A stretch of DNA of 64,000 bases, taken from positions 14,771-78,770 of the forward strand of contig CAUBIP010000001.1 of NCBI GenBank assembly GCA_958436045.1, given 5' to 3'. The DNA comes from an uncultured Oscillospiraceae bacterium (GTDB lineage: Bacteria; Bacillota; Clostridia; Oscillospirales; Oscillospiraceae). How positions within the stretch are numbered: the first letter of the stretch is position 1; each line of letters begins with the position of its first letter. A model generated the notes under the pieces. The model ran no database searches. It worked only from the letters and a program-made list of their open reading frames with translations, and was not told the origin of the DNA. Positions 26,277-33,915 of the stretch are shown piece after piece. Position numbers and translations under genes: made by a program.

Positions 26277-26756
26277 TCACATCCCTTCGATGAGGTGGAC
26301 CGTCACCGTCCCTGCGGCAAAGTCCGGCTCCTCGACAAATTCCCGGACGACCGGGATCATATGCTCCTGCTGCCCCCGGACGACGTAGACGTCGTTGCCC
26401 GGCAGGCTCAGCACTTCTTTCAAAATGCCGATTTCCTCGCCGTCGTTCAGAACCCGCAGACCGATGAGATCGGCGATAAAATGCACGCCCTCCTCCAATT
26501 CGATTTCTGTCCGGTCGACTCGGACGACGCGGCGCATCAGCGGCGCGGCCTCCTCGGGGCTGTCGATCCCGGCCAGCTTCAAGAGCGTACAGGTCTTGTG
26601 GACGCGGCTTTGTTCGATATCGTAGCAGGCACCGTCAAGATAGATATGGTCAAATTCCAGCAAAAACTCCGGGCCATCCGCCCAGGGCAGGACCTTCAGC
26701 TCCCCCCGGACACCGTGGGTGGCGACGATCTGCCCCGCTTCCAGAAATTGTTCCAT
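26277..26756 (-). CDS. rimM: Ribosome maturation factor RimM
   Basis: Assists assembly of the 30S head, binding S19, 159 residues. N-terminal RimM domain (EAGQIVATHGVRGELKVLPWAD) and a C-terminal PRC-barrel (GVHFIADLIGLRVLNDGEEIGILKEVLSLPGNDVYVV). Start 26756 chosen for GGGAGGTATTGCA upstream. Between rimM and khpA lies a strong hairpin, so rimM-trmD-sir2 may be partly uncoupled from the upstream genes. Confidence 0.93.
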   Translation of the reverse strand: MEQFLEAGQIVATHGVRGELKVLPWADGPEFLLEFDHIYLDGACYDIEQSRVHKTCTLLKLAGIDSPEEAAPLMRRVVRVDRTEIELEEGVHFIADLIGLRVLNDGEEIGILKEVLSLPGNDVYVVRGQQEHMIPVVREFVEEPDFAAGTVTVHLIEGM

Positions 26757-26835
26757 TGCAATACCTCCCTGCTGTCTGTGCATCCATTGTAGCGTGAAAT
26801 AGAGAAAAAAACAAGCACGAATGCCGCTTTGCCTG

Positions 26836-26882
26836 GCGCAAAAGCATCGCGGCCAGGCGGACTAAACGCCTGGCCGCGATGC
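26836..26882 (-). terminator. Hairpin between khpA and rimM
   Basis: GCATCGCGGCCAGGCG pairs perfectly with CGCCTGGCCGCGATGC (16 base pairs). On the minus strand TTTTGCGCC follows. It is probably a partial terminator or processing signal after rpsP-khpA. Confidence 0.7.
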
Positions 26883-26935
26883 GGTATCGTTTCAACGCGA
26901 ATCTGTTCGCCTGCCGTGGGGCGGCGGACAAAGGA

Positions 26936-27163
26936 TCAGTCGACAATCTCAACAGAGACCTTCTGCCCAGCACGCTGAGCAACGGACTTGACAATCGTGC
27001 GAATCTCCTTGGCGATGCGGCCCTGGCGGCCGATCACCTTTCCCATGTCCTCCGGAGCGACGCGCAGCTCTAAGACTGTCACATCACCGGGGACTTCCGT
27101 CACCGTCACCGCGTCCGGGTGATCGACCAGATTCTTTGCCACGTAAAGCAAGAGTTCCTTCAT
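26936..27163 (-). CDS. khpA: RNA-binding KH-domain protein KhpA (YlqC)
   Basis: 75 residues. A single KH domain: VTVLELRVAPEDMGKVIGRQGRIAKEIRTI with the GxxG loop (GRQG). In Firmicutes KhpA binds RNA with KhpB and affects cell elongation. The start at 27163 (MKELLLYVAKNL) follows GAGGGA; upstream extension would overlap rpsP. Standard position between rpsP and rimM. Confidence 0.93.
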   Translation of the reverse strand: MKELLLYVAKNLVDHPDAVTVTEVPGDVTVLELRVAPEDMGKVIGRQGRIAKEIRTIVKSVAQRAGQKVSVEIVD

Positions 27164-27180
27164 TGCGAATCCCTCGCCAA

Positions 27181-27420
27181 TTACAGGGCGCCGGCTTTTT
27201 TCAGCAGAGCTCTGACCGTATCGGTGGGCTGGGCGCCGTTCTTGATCCAAGCCTGGGCTTTTTCCGCGTCGACCTTGATGGTGGCGGGGTTCGTCAGGGG
27301 ATCGTACGTGCCAATCTCTTCGATGCAGCGGCCGTCACGGGGGCTGCGGGAATCTGCGACAACGATACGGTAGTAGGGAGCCTTCTTCGCGCCCATTCTT
27401 CTCAGTCTGATCTTGACCAT
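27181..27420 (-). CDS. rpsP: 30S ribosomal protein S16
   Basis: 79 residues, full length. [20 protein letters not shown] and the [15 protein letters not shown] block are diagnostic. GGAGGT lies before the start. Between ffh and khpA, as usual in Firmicutes. Confidence 0.96.
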   Translation of the reverse strand: MVKIRLRRMGAKKAPYYRIVVADSRSPRDGRCIEEIGTYDPLTNPATIKVDAEKAQAWIKNGAQPTDTVRALLKKAGAL

Positions 27421-27491
27421 TGGTAAATACCTCCAAAAAACTTCTTGTCTTCTTTATCGTGCATGGCCGGTCGGGCCATGGCGTAAACGGA

Positions 27492-28859
27492 TTAAAATTT
27501 GGGCAGGCCCATGCCGCCCATGCCGGGCAGGTTCGGCAGGCCGCCGAAGCCGCGGTTCTTCTTTTTGCGTTTGCCGCTGCCGTTCATCTGGCGCATCAGC
27601 GTCTGCATCATCTCAAAGGATTTGAGCATTTTGTTGACCTCCTCGACCTTGACGCCGGAACCGGCGGCGATGCGGCGCTTGCGGCTGTGATTGAGGCAGT
27701 TGGGATTCTCTCGCTCGTAGGGGGTCATGGATTGGATGATCGCTTCCGTCCGACCCAGGGCGCCCTCGTCCACCTGGACGTTTTTCAGATTCCCCATGCC
27801 AGGCATCATGCCCAGCAGATCCTGCACGGATCCCATGCCCTTGAGCTGCACCAGCTGGTCGTAATAATCAGCCAGTGTGAATTTGTTGGACCGGAGCTTC
27901 TGCTCCAGCTCCTCGGCTTTTTTCTGGTCGAAGGCGGCTTCCGCTTTTTCGATCAGGGTCAGCACATCGCCCATGCCCAGGATCCGGGAGGCCATGCGGC
28001 CGGGATGGAAAGGCTCGATCTGGTCCAGCTTTTCGCCGGTGCCGATAAATTTAATCGGCTTGCCGGTGACAGCTTTGACGCTCAGGGCGGCGCCGCCGCG
28101 GGCGTCTCCATCGAGCTTGCTGAGCATCACACCGGTGATATCCAGCTGTGCGTCAAAGGCTTGGGCGGCGTTGACCGCGTCCTGGCCTGTCATGGCGTCG
28201 AGCACCAGGAGGATCTCCGTGGGCTGCACCGCTTCTTTGATGCCGGAGAGCTCTTCCATCAGCGCCTCGTCGATATGCAGACGACCGGCGGTATCCAGGA
28301 AGACCATGTCGTTGCCGTGCTTCGCCGCGTGGGCGACAGCAGCCTTGGCGATCTCGATGGGGTTCGTCTGCCCCATTTGGAAGACCGGCAGGCCCAGCTT
28401 TTCACCGACGACCTGCAGCTGCTGAATGGCAGCGGGCCGGTAGATATCGCAGGCGACGAGCAGCGGGCGTTTGCCCTGCTTTTTCATGAGCCCGGCCAGC
28501 TTTGCGCCATTCGTCGTTTTACCCGCGCCCTGCAGGCCGACCAGCATGACGACGGTCGGCGGCTTGGAGGCGATGGTCAGCTTCTGGTTTTCGCTGCCCA
28601 TCAGGTTTGTCAGCTCTTCGTTGACGATCTTGACGATCATCTGTGCCGGGGTCAAGCTCTCCAGAACGTCGCTGCCGACGCAGCGCTCCGTCGTCTTTTT
28701 GACAAAATCCTTGACGACTTTATAGCTGACGTCTGCTTCCAGAAGGGCCAGGCGAATTTCCCGCATGGCTTCCTTCACATCGGCTTCTGTCAGGCGGCCC
28801 TTGCCCCGGAGCTTTTTAAAGGCTGCCGAGAGCTTTTCTGTTAAACCTTCAAATGCCAT
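27492..28859 (-). CDS. ffh: Signal recognition particle protein Ffh (SRP54)
   Basis: GTPase that recognises signal sequences with SRP RNA and delivers ribosomes to FtsY, 455 residues. N domain, G domain (GLQGAGKTT; DTAGRLHID; TGEKLDQIEPF) and the methionine-rich M domain (about 300-455: MGSVQDLLGMMPGMG, MKSFEMMQTLMRQMNG) ending in a glycine/methionine tail. AGGAG precedes the ATG. 71 bases downstream of ylxM. Confidence 0.97.
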   Translation of the reverse strand: MAFEGLTEKLSAAFKKLRGKGRLTEADVKEAMREIRLALLEADVSYKVVKDFVKKTTERCVGSDVLESLTPAQMIVKIVNEELTNLMGSENQKLTIASKPPTVVMLVGLQGAGKTTNGAKLAGLMKKQGKRPLLVACDIYRPAAIQQLQVVGEKLGLPVFQMGQTNPIEIAKAAVAHAAKHGNDMVFLDTAGRLHIDEALMEELSGIKEAVQPTEILLVLDAMTGQDAVNAAQAFDAQLDITGVMLSKLDGDARGGAALSVKAVTGKPIKFIGTGEKLDQIEPFHPGRMASRILGMGDVLTLIEKAEAAFDQKKAEELEQKLRSNKFTLADYYDQLVQLKGMGSVQDLLGMMPGMGNLKNVQVDEGALGRTEAIIQSMTPYERENPNCLNHSRKRRIAAGSGVKVEEVNKMLKSFEMMQTLMRQMNGSGKRKKKNRGFGGLPNLPGMGGMGLPKF

Positions 28860-28930
28860 GTTTTAACTCCTTCTATCAGAAGCGCATAAAAGGCTCTGCA
28901 AGCGTTTGGGTGATTCTGCAAGGTGGGGGA

Positions 28931-29275
28931 TCAGAACGGGCTTGCCGCGGCAAGAATCTTCTGCGCCAGCACCTGCACCCCTGGCGACGGATCGCGGGAA
29001 AGCTGCTGCGCGGCAGACCGGATGACGGAAAGCGCCTCGTCCACGGCACGCTCCCGGGCGACACAGCCCGTTTTCGCTTCCATATGGCGCAGCGACGCTT
29101 CCGCCCGGGTCAGTGTGTCGTGCACGCCCTGGCGGGAGATGCCGACCTCCTGGGCGATCTCGCCCAGGGAGAGATCCTGGTTATAGTGCAGGTCGAAGCA
29201 GACCCGCTGCTTTTGCGTTAAAAGGTCGCCATAATAGTCGAACAGAAGCGTCAATTCAAATGTCTCTTCGACCAT
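28931..29275 (-). CDS. ylxM: YlxM-type helix-turn-helix protein of the SRP operon
   Basis: 114 residues. Its pattern is sigma-70 region-4-like: LLTQKQRVCFDLHYNQDLSLGEIAQEVGISRQGVHDTLTRAE with a clear helix-turn-helix. YlxM homologues sit just upstream of ffh and are thought to bind SRP components; DNA binding is uncertain. Start 29275 chosen because GGAGGG lies nine bases upstream. First gene of the operon. Confidence 0.9.
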   Translation of the reverse strand: MVEETFELTLLFDYYGDLLTQKQRVCFDLHYNQDLSLGEIAQEVGISRQGVHDTLTRAEASLRHMEAKTGCVARERAVDEALSVIRSAAQQLSRDPSPGVQVLAQKILAAASPF

Positions 29276-29388
29276 GCCGGCGCCCTCCTTCCGCTGCGCG
29301 CATCGGCACGACGGGAAACTATCTGCTATCATAAACGATTTCTTCCAAGATGTCAAGGAAAAAACCTTTACAGGGAAAACTTTTTTCT

Positions 29389-30213
29389 CTATTCCAGGTA
29401 TTCCGCGCTGGCGTAGAGTGTCTGCTCCTCGTAAAGGACCTGGTACCAGCCGGTGGAGGTCTGCCCCGTGACGGTTACAGCTGTCCCGGCGGAGATCGCT
29501 GCGATGATATCGCCGTCTGTCCCTGGTCGGCTGCGAAGGTTCAGCGCTGTGGTGGCGGTCTTCTTCCCGGAGGCGGCGGTGACATCGGCCCAGTCCGCCG
29601 GGGTGAGCCCGTTTGCCGCGAAGATTGCTGCGACGCGAAACGCGTCCCCGCCGGTGAGCGTGGCGGCCTGGTCTTCCAGCGTCAGGCGGCAGTGCCAGAT
29701 GTTTTCCTCCAAGGTCAGCGCGATGCCGTATTCTGTGCCGTCGGCCCGCAGGTGCCAGGTCGGATTGTCAGACTGGTCGTCGGATTTGAATTTGGCGCTC
29801 GTCAGCGTTTGGCGCAGGAAGGCGCCATCCTCCCCTTCTACAACGGCCTGCTGCTGCTCGGCGTAGAGCCGGACGGTATCCGGGTCCGCCTCTGGGGCGC
29901 GGATCATCATCTGCCAGCCGGTCGCCTCCAGGACGACGCCGTCGGCTTTGGATTTTTTGTAGCTGTCATAGGTGACATAGACACTGTCGCCCGCTTTGGC
30001 CTGCAGATTCTCCAGGCCGGATGCGTCGAAGGTAACGGAATCGGCCTGCTTTAAGATCGCTGCGCCTGGGTCCGGCGTCACCGTCACCTGGGTGCCGGTA
30101 ATCTGTGTGACGGTCCCCTGGAACGCGCCGCCTTTCTTGCCGCAGGCGCTCAGTGCCATGGCCAGCGCCAGTACGCAGAGCAGCAGCCGCGCCGTTCGTT
30201 TTTTATGATGCAT
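29389..30213 (-). CDS. Lipoprotein with C-terminal bacterial SH3 domain
   Basis: 274 residues. Signal peptide of a lipoprotein: RLLLCVLALAMALSACGKK, with the lipobox LSAC giving Cys24 as anchor. Residues about 30-100 form a beta-rich module (GTVTQITGTQVTVTPD..., then GDSVYVTYDSYKKS). The C-terminal 55 residues (ALNLRSRPGTDGDIIAAISA, GWYQVLYEEQTLYASAEYLE) are an SH3b domain that usually contacts the cell wall. No enzymatic motif. The start follows GGAGGCG. It lies downstream of metG, behind a terminator. Confidence 0.85.
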   Translation of the reverse strand: MHHKKRTARLLLCVLALAMALSACGKKGGAFQGTVTQITGTQVTVTPDPGAAILKQADSVTFDASGLENLQAKAGDSVYVTYDSYKKSKADGVVLEATGWQMMIRAPEADPDTVRLYAEQQQAVVEGEDGAFLRQTLTSAKFKSDDQSDNPTWHLRADGTEYGIALTLEENIWHCRLTLEDQAATLTGGDAFRVAAIFAANGLTPADWADVTAASGKKTATTALNLRSRPGTDGDIIAAISAGTAVTVTGQTSTGWYQVLYEEQTLYASAEYLE

Positions 30214-30252
30214 AAAAACGCCTCCTTTCGATCCTGCGCCGCCGTGCGGCGA

Positions 30253-30284
30253 AAACAAGCGCGCCGGAGCTTTCGCCCCGGCGC
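30253..30284 (-). terminator. Terminator of metG
   Basis: GCGCCGG and CCGGCGC form the stem; on the minus strand TTGTTTTCG follows, 75 bases after the metG stop. Confidence 0.6.
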
Positions 30285-30358
30285 ATTTACAAACAACGAA
30301 TTTTTTACCGGCGGAAGCAGCCCGGGGCGGACGCGGCCAGCCGGTCAGGCAAGCTGGC

Positions 30359-32332
30359 TCAGCACAGCTTTGCCCCGGCGGGGATCGCGTCGTCCAGCAT
30401 GACAAGCTGCAGCTGCTCCTCCCCGTGTACCTTGTGCACGGCGGACAGCAGCATCCCGTTGCTCTCCCGGCTCATGATCTTCCGGGGCGGCAGGTTGATG
30501 ATCGCCAGTAGCGTCTTGCCGATCAGGTCCTCTGGCGCATACCATTTGGCGATGCCGGAGAGGATCTGCCGGTCTGTGCCGGTGCCATCGTCCAGGGTGA
30601 ATTTGAGCAGCTTATCGGACTTTTTGACCCGCTCGCAGGCTTTGACCTTGACGGCCCGCAGATCGGACTTGCAGAAGTCGTCAAACGCCACCGGCTCTGC
30701 CTGCGGCTCCAGTTCCAGCGCGGGCTGGGCGGCGCGGCGGGCCGCCTCCTGGATCTCCTCCAGCGCCGCCAGTTCCTTTGCCATGTCGATCCGCGGGAAT
30801 AGCGGGTCGCCGCCCTGCACAGTGGCGTTTCGCGGCAGCGTGCCGAAGAAGGCCATGGAGACCCAGTCATACCGGTCCGCGCCGATGCGGCGCATAATCT
30901 CCTCGGAGGTCTCCGGGATGAACGGGCACAGCAGCCCGGCGCAGATGCGGACTGTCTCCAACAGGTTGTACATGACCCGGGCCAGGCGGGGGCGCTTTGC
31001 CTCGTCCTTGGCCAGGATCCAGGGGGTATTCTCGTCGATATACTTGTTGGCCCGGGAGATGACCTTGAAGATCTCCGCCAGCGCGTTCTGGAAGGCGAAA
31101 TGCTCCATCTCGTCCTCATATTTGCGGACCAGGGCGCAGGCCATGGTGATGAGCTCATCATCCATCGCCGCGTCCTCCTCCTGCTCCGCGGGCAGGGTGC
31201 CGCCGAAGTACTTCTGCACCATGGCGACGGTCCGGGAGACGAGGTTGCCCAGATCATTGGCCAGGTCCGTGTTGATGGTATTGATCAGCAGCTCGTTGGA
31301 GAAGTTGCCGTCGCTGCCGAAGGGGAAGGAGCGCAGCAGGAAGAAGCGCAGCGCATCGACGCCGTAGCGCTGGGCCAGCAGATAGGGATCGACGACATTG
31401 CCCTTGGATTTCGACATCTTGCCGCCGTCCAGCAGTAGCCAGCCGTGACCGAAGACCTTCTTCGGCAGCGGCTCGCCGACGCTCATGAGCATCGCGGGCC
31501 AGATGATCGTGTGGAAGCGCACGATCTCCTTGCCGACAAAATGCACGTCTGCCGGCCAGTATTTCTCGTAATCGTGATAGCGGTCGTTGCAGTAGCCCAG
31601 GGCTGTCGTATAATTAAACAGCGCATCGACCCAGACGTAGACGACATGCCCCGGGTCAAAATCCACGGGGATGCCCCAGGTGAAGGAGGTCCGCGAGACA
31701 CAGAGGTCCTCCAGGCCGGGCTTGATGAAGTTGTTGATCATTTCGTTGACGCGGCTACGGGGCTCCAGAAAATCTGTGTTTTCCAGCAGGTCCTGCACCC
31801 GGTCGGCGTACTTAGAGAGGCGGAAGAAGTAGGCCTCCTCCTGGGCCTCGTGGACCTCGCCGCCGCAGTCCGGGCACTTGCCATCCACCAGCTGGGACTC
31901 GGTCCAGAACGATTCGCAGGGCGTGCAGTACTTGCCCTTGTAGGCCCCCTTGTAGATATCGCCATTGTCGTACATCTTTTTGAAGATCTTCTGAATCGCT
32001 TCGACATGATAGTCATCTGTTGTGCGGATGAAGCGGTCATAGGAGATGTTCATCAGCTTCCACAGGTCCTTGACACCGCCTTCACCGATGACGATATTAT
32101 CTACAAACTGCTGGGGCGTGATGCCGGCCTGCTTGGCCTTTTCTTCGATCTTCATGCCGTGCTCGTCCGTTCCGGTCAGGAACATGACATCGCAGCCCCG
32201 GAACCGCTTGTAACGGGCCATGGCGTCCGTTGCGACGGTGCAGTAGGTATGCCCGATGTGCAGCTTGGCGGACGGGTAATAGATCGGTGTGGTGATATAG
32301 AATTTTTCTCTCTCCTCGTGATGATGGCACAT
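30359..32332 (-). CDS. metG: Methionyl-tRNA synthetase
   Basis: Charges initiator and elongator tRNA-Met, 657 residues, with the C-terminal OB-fold fused. HIGH motif as HIGH in KLHIGHTY, zinc cysteines CTPC...CPDC, KMSKS as GKMSKSKGN, the anticodon domain, and a C-terminal EMAP/Trbp111-like tRNA-binding domain (about 545-657: DLRAVKVKACERVKKSDKLL, LPPRKIMSRESNGMLL). The ATG at 32332 gives a short His-rich lead MCHHHEEREK before FYITTPIYYPS; GGGGG lies ten bases upstream. Confidence 0.96.
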   Translation of the reverse strand: MCHHHEEREKFYITTPIYYPSAKLHIGHTYCTVATDAMARYKRFRGCDVMFLTGTDEHGMKIEEKAKQAGITPQQFVDNIVIGEGGVKDLWKLMNISYDRFIRTTDDYHVEAIQKIFKKMYDNGDIYKGAYKGKYCTPCESFWTESQLVDGKCPDCGGEVHEAQEEAYFFRLSKYADRVQDLLENTDFLEPRSRVNEMINNFIKPGLEDLCVSRTSFTWGIPVDFDPGHVVYVWVDALFNYTTALGYCNDRYHDYEKYWPADVHFVGKEIVRFHTIIWPAMLMSVGEPLPKKVFGHGWLLLDGGKMSKSKGNVVDPYLLAQRYGVDALRFFLLRSFPFGSDGNFSNELLINTINTDLANDLGNLVSRTVAMVQKYFGGTLPAEQEEDAAMDDELITMACALVRKYEDEMEHFAFQNALAEIFKVISRANKYIDENTPWILAKDEAKRPRLARVMYNLLETVRICAGLLCPFIPETSEEIMRRIGADRYDWVSMAFFGTLPRNATVQGGDPLFPRIDMAKELAALEEIQEAARRAAQPALELEPQAEPVAFDDFCKSDLRAVKVKACERVKKSDKLLKFTLDDGTGTDRQILSGIAKWYAPEDLIGKTLLAIINLPPRKIMSRESNGMLLSAVHKVHGEEQLQLVMLDDAIPAGAKLC

Positions 32333-32425
32333 AAGAAAAATCCCCCTTTCTCAAAACGTACCGCAGGCGGATGGGCCTGGGCCGGTAATCGCATCGAAAC
32401 GCGGCGTGTGCACGCATTTTCAATT

Positions 32426-32455
32426 ATCGTATCACGCGCGAAGCCGCTTTGTCAA
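32426..32455 (-). promoter_or_regulatory. Promoter of metG
   Basis: On the minus strand, TTGACA (32455-32450), 18 bases and TACGAT (32431-32426). The leader is about 90 bases and contains no recognisable T-box. Confidence 0.65.
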
Positions 32456-32507
32456 CATTTGGCGGCCCTTTTCCTAGCGTATCCGCTGCTGGGGCGTTTA
32501 TACGGGA

Positions 32508-32547
32508 ATAAAAACCGCCCACCGGCGCAGGTGCTGCACCGGTGGGC
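32508..32547 (-). terminator. Terminator of the 28-residue peptide gene
   Basis: GCCCACCGGTGC and the matching arm GCCGGTGGGC form a strong stem. On the minus strand, GGTTTTTATT follows. It begins 23 bases after the stop codon. Confidence 0.88.
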
Positions 32548-32569
32548 AGGATGTAGGGGGGATTTTTAC

Positions 32570-32656
32570 TTACTTCAGATGCAGCAGGCGGTCCATCAGC
32601 CATTCCACGGCAGAGACGACCTTATAGCCAACGGTGACCATAACAGCAGTAATCAT
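32570..32656 (-). CDS. Small amphipathic peptide, 28 residues, unknown function
   Basis: An open frame of 28 codons and stop. The product starts MITAVMVTVGYKVVSAVEW and ends MDRLLHLK. Spacing of Val/Ile/Leu/Met/Trp against Lys12, Glu18, Asp22, Arg23 and Lys28 gives an amphipathic or short membrane-spanning helix. An AAGGAGGAG ribosome site lies six bases before the ATG, a near-consensus promoter lies 37 bases upstream, and a strong terminator closes the unit, so this is a designed monocistronic gene and not a chance frame. Possible roles are a membrane-active peptide (type I toxin-like or modulin-like) or a small regulatory membrane protein. It is not SpoVM by sequence. I do not recognise the family. 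Confidence 0.8.
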   Translation of the reverse strand: MITAVMVTVGYKVVSAVEWLMDRLLHLK

Positions 32657-32692
32657 AGTGGCTCCTCCTTCCGGTGTTTTCCTCTGCTACAA

Positions 32693-32721
32693 TCTATAGC
32701 ATCACCGGGCGGCGGATGCAA
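32693..32721 (-). promoter_or_regulatory. Promoter of the 28-residue peptide gene
   Basis: On the minus strand, TTGCAT (32721-32716), exactly 17 bases and TATAGA (32698-32693). Confidence 0.75.
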
Positions 32722-32786
32722 CGCAAGAACGCGTTTCTAAACGGTTCCTTAACGAAAGGACATAGTTTTTTAACAAATTTGTCGTA

Positions 32787-33437
32787 TCATAAAACAAAAT
32801 CCCCGGGGCGCCCTGCGGCGCTCCCCCGCTGGGGCAACGGGCGGAAATCCGGCCGCCGGGGCAGCAGGCCGTCCCGGCAGACGGACTTGCCGGTGTATTC
32901 CGGAAAGTGGCGCAGAGAGTCCGGGCCGTAAAACAGCGCGTTGTTCTCCACCAGCTGCGCCAGCGTCACCGGGCGGAGGAAATTGACGTCCACGCCGCAG
33001 TTGAGCACCTTGGGCAGCTGCTGCAGCATCGTATAGGCCCGCCCCCGGTGGGCGTGGAGATGGCCGTGGATCATATAGCCCCGCTTTTCATAGATCATCG
33101 GGTAATGGCAGAGGATGATATGCTCCTCGCCGTCGTCCAGCTCCCAGTAATCTACGACGGATTCGCAGTACTCGAACAGCGCCTGGGCGTTCTCCAGGCC
33201 GGTGTCATGGTTGCCGCGGATCAGATGCTTGCGTCCCTGGAGGCGGCGGAAGTACTGGGCCGGGACGACGCCGCCGTTATAGGAAAAGTCGCCGACGATA
33301 TAGACCGTATCGTCCGGGCCAACGGTCTCGTTCCAGTTGCGGATGAGCGTCTCGTCCATCGCCTGGACGCTTTCAAAGGGGCGGTGGGCCAGCATCGGCG
33401 CATAGCCAAGGTGCAGGTCTGCGGTGTAATAGATCAT
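32787..33437 (-). CDS. Calcineurin-like metallophosphoesterase
   Basis: 216 residues, cytoplasmic. All five metallophosphoesterase blocks are visible in order: DLHLG (about 7-11), VGDFSYNGG, RGNHD, CHYP and HGHLHAH, which supply the two-metal site. Homologues of this short single-domain type are often annotated as phosphohydrolases or YfcE-like phosphodiesterases; the substrate is unknown. The C-terminal 25 residues (PRRPDFRPLPQRGSAAG) look disordered. Start 33437 follows GGGAGG by seven bases. Confidence 0.9.
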   Translation of the reverse strand: MIYYTADLHLGYAPMLAHRPFESVQAMDETLIRNWNETVGPDDTVYIVGDFSYNGGVVPAQYFRRLQGRKHLIRGNHDTGLENAQALFEYCESVVDYWELDDGEEHIILCHYPMIYEKRGYMIHGHLHAHRGRAYTMLQQLPKVLNCGVDVNFLRPVTLAQLVENNALFYGPDSLRHFPEYTGKSVCRDGLLPRRPDFRPLPQRGSAAGRPGDFVL

Positions 33438-33822
33438 CAGATAACCTCCCGCCTGCGGGAAATGCAAGCTTTTTTCTTATCATACCCGGTCTTTGCCCGC
33501 GGCGCAAGGGGAAAGCGGAAAGTGAACATAATCTTCCTATGTGAAAAAGTACAAATTTTTTCGGCCCTTCCCGGGGGAAAAATAGATTTTTGCAAGAAAA
33601 ACCGCGTTTTGCCCGGGCAAAATTGTGGAAAAACCTGTGCAATATGTGCGCAACTTGCTGTGGATTTTTTTGGAAAAGGCATATATTGAAGAATTATGTC
33701 TACCAAATGCCCACAAATTGTGTTTGCACCACATCTGGTGGGTAAAGGGTGGGGAAATTGTGAAAACGCCGAAAAGCGGCGGCGGTATTTTTTGATTTTC
33801 TCTTTCGTGCCAGATGGTTTTG
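33438..33822. other. AT-rich intergenic region with AAATTGTG repeats
   Basis: No gene is supported here; short frames present lack ribosome sites. The strip is much richer in AT than the flanks. AAATTGTG occurs three times (33620-33627, 33715-33722, 33755-33762), and GTGGA-type words (TTGTGGAAA, CTGTGGATT) lie nearby. It divides a minus-strand block from the plus-strand U32-maf-mre block. Confidence 0.5.
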
Positions 33823-33831
33823 TGTTATACT
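33823..33831 (+). promoter_or_regulatory. Extended -10 promoter of the U32-maf-mre operon
   Basis: TGTTATACT: an extended -10 element (TGN before TATACT at 33826-33831), 85 bases before the U32 start. The -35 region (CTTTCGT) is weak. Confidence 0.6.
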
Positions 33832-33915
33832 ATTTTTCGGAGTTTACAGGGAGATTCCGGCGCGTTTTTGTACGGTTTTCCCTTTTGCGTTTTTGATAGA
33901 TGATAGAGGTTTTTT

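Noticed and set aside
25446..26792. A 448-codon plus-strand frame opposite trmD and rimM
   Set aside because: Antisense shadow of two conserved genes in tight operon order.
32333..32425. A T-box in front of metG
   Set aside because: The leader from the predicted start to the ATG is about 90 bases and lacks the AGGGTGGTACCGCG-type motif.
33696..33896. A 66-codon frame before the U32 gene
   Set aside because: No ribosome site, it contains the extended -10 promoter of the next operon, and the translation has no domain.
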